From Scybalomonas sp905214925 (GTDB taxonomy: Bacteria > Bacillota > Clostridia > Lachnospirales > Lachnospiraceae), in contig CAJMOB010000009.1 in the NCBI GenBank assembly GCA_905214925.1, positions 58,854 to 122,853 on the forward strand: a DNA stretch of 64,000 nucleotides, read 5' to 3'. The position numbers and the translations under genes were made by a program. Positions 61,104 through 64,000 of this stretch are shown here, piece after piece. The notes below the pieces were generated by a model, which made no database searches, had not been told where the DNA came from, and saw only the letters and a program-made list of their open reading frames with translations. Position 1 is the first letter of the stretch, and each line of letters opens with the position of its first letter.

Positions 61104-62581
61104 TTGGATATATACAGACGATTAAAGACGAACAAGAAAGAGAAAAAGCGGGCAAATCTTATCATTATGAGGTTTGCTCGTTGCTCACTGCCTTTTTTGG
61201 AAATGAAAAAATTCGTGAGACAAAAGAAGGAGTAGATTTTGTACTCAATCTTGTTTGGGATAAAGAAATTACGATTTCCATTGAAAAAGAAGGAAAAATA
61301 GAAAAAGATGCCGTAGGGATTTGTTCTTATCAAGAAATTAGCGAACGCAGAAATTATTTAAAACGATTTGTTTATAAGTTTCTTTGTTCCTATACGAATA
61401 AAACATTGCCTTGGGGAACATTAACAGGAATCCGTCCGACGAAAATTGCTTTAGATTTATTAAACGAAGGAAAGACAAAAGAAGAGATTATCGATTTTTA
61501 TCAAGAAGAATATTTGACGACAGAACAAAAGGCAAATATGTGCAGTCAAATCGCAAAACAGGAACAAAAGTTATTAAATGAATTTCCTTATGAAGATCAA
61601 TATAGTCTTTATATTGGGATTCCATTTTGTCCAAGCACTTGTCTTTATTGTTCTTTTACATCATACCCAATTCATCAATACGAGAAAAAGACTTGGGAAT
61701 ATTTAAAGGCATTGAAAAAAGAAATTGCTTATATTAAAGAGGCTATGGAAGAAAAAGGAAAAGTTCTTAGTACCATCTATATGGGTGGAGGAACTCCAAC
61801 TTCTCTATCTGCAGAGCAACTTGACGATCTTCTTTCCTATGTAAGAACGGTATTTGATCTTGATAATCCAAAGAGTCAATTATTGGAGTTCACCGTAGAA
61901 GCAGGGCGACCAGATAGTATTACAAGAGAGAAGTTACGGGCTCTTAAAAAGAATAAAATTGATCGCATTAGTATCAATCCGCAGACAATGAAAAACGATA
62001 CATTAAAATTAATTGGAAGAGCACATTCTGTGGAAGATACCAAAAAAGCATTTGAGATGGCAAGAGAAGAAGGAATCAGTAATATTAATATGGATATGAT
62101 TGTAGGACTTCCAGGGGAAGAATTAAGCGATGTGGAAAATACTTTAAAAGAAATTGAAAAAATGCAACCAGAGAGTCTTACGGTTCATTCCCTTGCTATC
62201 AAAAGGGCAGCTAATTTAAATATTCAGATGGAGAAATATCGAAGTCTTGTAAAGGGAAGTACCAATGAGATGTTAATGCTTGTTGATGAATATGCAAAAA
62301 AATTAGATCTAGTCCCTTATTACTTATATCGTCAAAAAAATATTCCAGGTAATTTAGAAAATGTAGGATATGCAAAAGAAGGTCTTGAATGTCTTTATAA
62401 CATTTTAATTATGGAAGAAAAACAGACGATTATGGCAGCTGGTGCAGGAGCTACTACAAAATATGTATGTCATAGCGAAAATCGCATTGAGCGGGCAGAA
62501 AATGTTAAAAATGTCGATCAATATATGGAACGAATTGATGAGATGATTGAACGCAAGCGAGCACTTCTTTTAAAAGGTTAA
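61100..62581 (+). CDS. hemZ: Coproporphyrinogen dehydrogenase HemZ
   Basis: A 493-residue radical-SAM enzyme of the HemZ/HemN family. The cluster motif is CPSTCLYCSF (CxxxCxxC), followed by IYMGGGTPTSL and the family's INPQTMKNDTL. The N-terminal extension of about 160 residues is typical of HemZ. No other heme gene is adjacent; in anaerobes HemZ often sits after relA and the metallo-hydrolase, as here. Oxygen-independent coproporphyrinogen oxidation is the family name; activity is not proven for many members. Confidence 0.9.
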   Translation: MIGYIQTIKDEQEREKAGKSYHYEVCSLLTAFFGNEKIRETKEGVDFVLNLVWDKEITISIEKEGKIEKDAVGICSYQEISERRNYLKRFVYKFLCSYTNKTLPWGTLTGIRPTKIALDLLNEGKTKEEIIDFYQEEYLTTEQKANMCSQIAKQEQKLLNEFPYEDQYSLYIGIPFCPSTCLYCSFTSYPIHQYEKKTWEYLKALKKEIAYIKEAMEEKGKVLSTIYMGGGTPTSLSAEQLDDLLSYVRTVFDLDNPKSQLLEFTVEAGRPDSITREKLRALKKNKIDRISINPQTMKNDTLKLIGRAHSVEDTKKAFEMAREEGISNINMDMIVGLPGEELSDVENTLKEIEKMQPESLTVHSLAIKRAANLNIQMEKYRSLVKGSTNEMLMLVDEYAKKLDLVPYYLYRQKNIPGNLENVGYAKEGLECLYNILIMEEKQTIMAAGAGATTKYVCHSENRIERAENVKNVDQYMERIDEMIERKRALLLKG

Positions 62582-62597
62582 GAAAGGGGTTATTGGG

Positions 62598-63194
62598 GTG
62601 AAGAAGTTAGTAAAAGATTTAGGTGATTTTCCTGTAATTGAGACGGATTTCATGGAGAATATTATCCATGGAATGATGGTAAGCAAACTTGCTTATATGC
62701 TTGGAAAAGAACTAAACTTTTCGGAAGAACGCTGTCACGATCTGGCTGTTGCGGGCATGGTACATGATATTGGAAAGCTAAAACTCAATCATTATGTCAA
62801 TGAGAATAATAAAGATATTATGCGTGTGGACGAGTTGCGCTATGTAAGGACACATTCTACAATTGGATATGCTATTTTACGGGAACGAGGATATCCAGAA
62901 GTTGTATTAAAATCGGTTCTCTATCATCATGAAAATTATGATGGTACTGGGTATCCAAGTAATTTAGAGGGAGAGAGAATTCCTCGTGGTGCAAGGGTGT
63001 TGCGTATTTGTGACTCGTTTGCTGCCCTTATATCGAATCGGACGTATCGTAGTGCTTTTGATAAAGATACGGCCATTGAATTGATGATAGAAGACATTAA
63101 GTATTTTGATCTAAAAATGTTTTTAGCATTTCAGAAAATGTTACAGTCAGAAGAACTGATGAAGGCACTTGACAATATAGAGCTATGTAGCTAA
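62598..63194 (+). CDS. HD-GYP domain phosphodiesterase-like protein
   Basis: A 198-residue stand-alone HD-GYP protein. GMVHDIGKLKL gives the HD pair, YHHENYDGTGYPSNLEG the HHE and GYP signatures, and RVLRICDSFAAL the terminal Asp. The family typically hydrolyses cyclic di-GMP; no receiver or sensor domain is fused, so its input is unknown. GTG 62598 with AAGGGG upstream. It follows hemZ by 16 bases, in the relA operon direction. Confidence 0.85.
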   Translation: MKKLVKDLGDFPVIETDFMENIIHGMMVSKLAYMLGKELNFSEERCHDLAVAGMVHDIGKLKLNHYVNENNKDIMRVDELRYVRTHSTIGYAILRERGYPEVVLKSVLYHHENYDGTGYPSNLEGERIPRGARVLRICDSFAALISNRTYRSAFDKDTAIELMIEDIKYFDLKMFLAFQKMLQSEELMKALDNIELCS

Positions 63195-63275
63195 CATAAT
63201 AAAAGATCTTCTTTCCGATAAAAAAGGAAAACGGATGGAAGAAATGATTAGATTTTCAGTAAAAAGGAGAAAACA

Positions 63276-64000
63276 ATGGCTGAATCAATGAGAGGTCTGC
63301 ACAGAACTCACCGTTGTGCAGAAGTGAGCAATAAAAATATTGGTGAAACAGTAACCTTAATGGGTTGGGTACAAAAAAGCCGTAACAAAGGAAGTCTTAT
63401 TTTTGTTGATCTAAGAGATCGTTCTGGCATTATGCAAATTATTTTCGAAGAAGGAAAAACAGCGCCAGAATATTTTGAAAAGGCTGGAAAATTAAGAAGT
63501 GAATTTGTAATTGCTGTGGTTGGTCGTGTAGCCGCTCGTTCTGGTGCGGTAAACGAAAATCTTGCCACAGGAGATATTGAAATTCTTGCAGATGAACTTC
63601 GTATTTTATCAGAAGCGGATACTCCTCCATTTCCAGTAGAAGAAAATAGTAAAACAAAAGAAGAACTTCGTTTAAAATATCGTTATCTTGATTTAAGAAG
63701 ACCAGATCTTCAAAGAAACTTAATGATGAGAAGTAAAGTGGCCACATTGACTCGTCAATTTTTAGCAGAGGAAGGATTTTTAGAAATTGAAACACCAATG
63801 CTTACAAAGAGTACACCAGAAGGAGCAAGAGATTACTTAGTTCCTAGCCGTGTGCATCCAGGGAATTTCTATGCGCTTCCACAATCTCCTCAGATCTTTA
63901 AACAGTTATTAATGTGCTCTGGATACGATCGTTATTTCCAAATTGTAAAATGTTTCCGTGATGAAGATTTAAGAGCGGATCGTCAGCCAGAATTTACACA
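63276..64000 (+). CDS. aspS: Aspartate--tRNA ligase, N-terminal part (cut by window end)
   Basis: A frame open from ATG 63276 to the last base, about 241 residues. AAAAGGAG at 63261-63268 is the ribosome site. The OB anticodon-binding domain is GLHRTHRCAEVS to GWVQKSRNKGSLIFVDLRD. The class II core starts with LRLKYRYLDLRRPDLQ, then FLEIETPMLTKSTPEGARDY (motif 1) and ALPQSPQIFKQLLM, ending in the motif 2 stretch KCFRDEDLRADRQPEFTQ. The DLRADRQPEFTQ sequence is diagnostic of bacterial AspRS. The rest lies outside the window. Confidence 0.96.
   Translation, partial: MAESMRGLHRTHRCAEVSNKNIGETVTLMGWVQKSRNKGSLIFVDLRDRSGIMQIIFEEGKTAPEYFEKAGKLRSEFVIAVVGRVAARSGAVNENLATGDIEILADELRILSEADTPPFPVEENSKTKEELRLKYRYLDLRRPDLQRNLMMRSKVATLTRQFLAEEGFLEIETPMLTKSTPEGARDYLVPSRVHPGNFYALPQSPQIFKQLLMCSGYDRYFQIVKCFRDEDLRADRQPEFT

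Noticed and set aside
1..64000. tRNA or rRNA genes, prophage, integron, insertion sequence or defence system
   Set aside because: No tRNA-like T-loop/anticodon sequence, rRNA stretch, integrase, transposase, restriction or CRISPR-associated protein was recognised in either strand.

Overview
The window is about 64 kb of low-GC chromosome from an anaerobic, endospore-forming member of the Clostridia, most likely a Lachnospiraceae species. The evidence is the A+T-rich codon use, pyruvate phosphate dikinase, an alpha2-type glycyl-tRNA synthetase, AddAB in place of RecBCD, HemZ, a T-box and a lysine riboswitch, and an intact spoIIA-spoVA sporulation cluster. Nearly everything looks like vertically inherited core genome. 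I see no transposase, prophage, CRISPR array, tRNA or rRNA gene. The family assignment is inference; no 16S gene is present.

Region by region. 1-6.4 kb: the 3' end of recO, a lipoprotein, glyS and ppdK, each with a clear sigma-A promoter, then a 31-residue small protein and a C_GCAxxG_C_C family protein. 6.5-9.9 kb: a DUF4397 protein with 13 tandem pentapeptides, a second RpoD-like sigma factor and a Cof-type HAD phosphatase. 10-12.5 kb: an iron-uptake operon (feoA, feoB, Cys-rich membrane peptide) with a near-consensus Fur box. 12.8-19.1 kb: a degenerate sigma-like protein lacking region 4, dgt, and the conserved block dnaG-rpoD-trmK-nif3 family. 19.2-27.1 kb: a TGS-kinase fusion, T-box-controlled valS, folC, a 52-residue protein and a zinc-ribbon/TPR membrane protein. 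27.2-31.9 kb: spoIIAA-spoIIAB-sigF followed by spoVAA-AB-AC-AD-AE, with a SigG-type promoter in between.

31.9-46.1 kb: a dispersed-repeat patch; a GntR/FCD regulator divergent from an L-cysteine desulfidase family gene with palindromic operators at both start sites; a short KdpD/KdpE-like two-component pair; a class A penicillin-binding protein; a YigZ family protein; typA; a tandem-OB-fold protein; a CobO-like protein; and the lysine-riboswitch-controlled dapA followed by dapB. 46.1-64 kb: a PadR-DUF2812 pair whose promoter lies inside a perfect 21-bp inverted repeat, nadE, an FMN_bind-like membrane protein, addB-addA, relA, a metallo-beta-lactamase fold hydrolase, hemZ, an HD-GYP protein and the 5' part of aspS, cut by the window end.

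Themes: four sigma-70-family genes lie within 21 kb (two RpoD-like, one region-4-less, one SigF). Several genes carry readable cis-regulation: Fur box, T-box, lysine riboswitch, SigG promoter, and GntR and PadR operators. At least two families of dispersed intergenic repeats occur just downstream of terminators. The most unusual items are the region-4-less sigma-like protein, the duplicated primary sigma factor, the repeat/DUF4397 protein, the operator architectures, and the GC-rich hairpin repeats. I found no clearly new multi-gene system.
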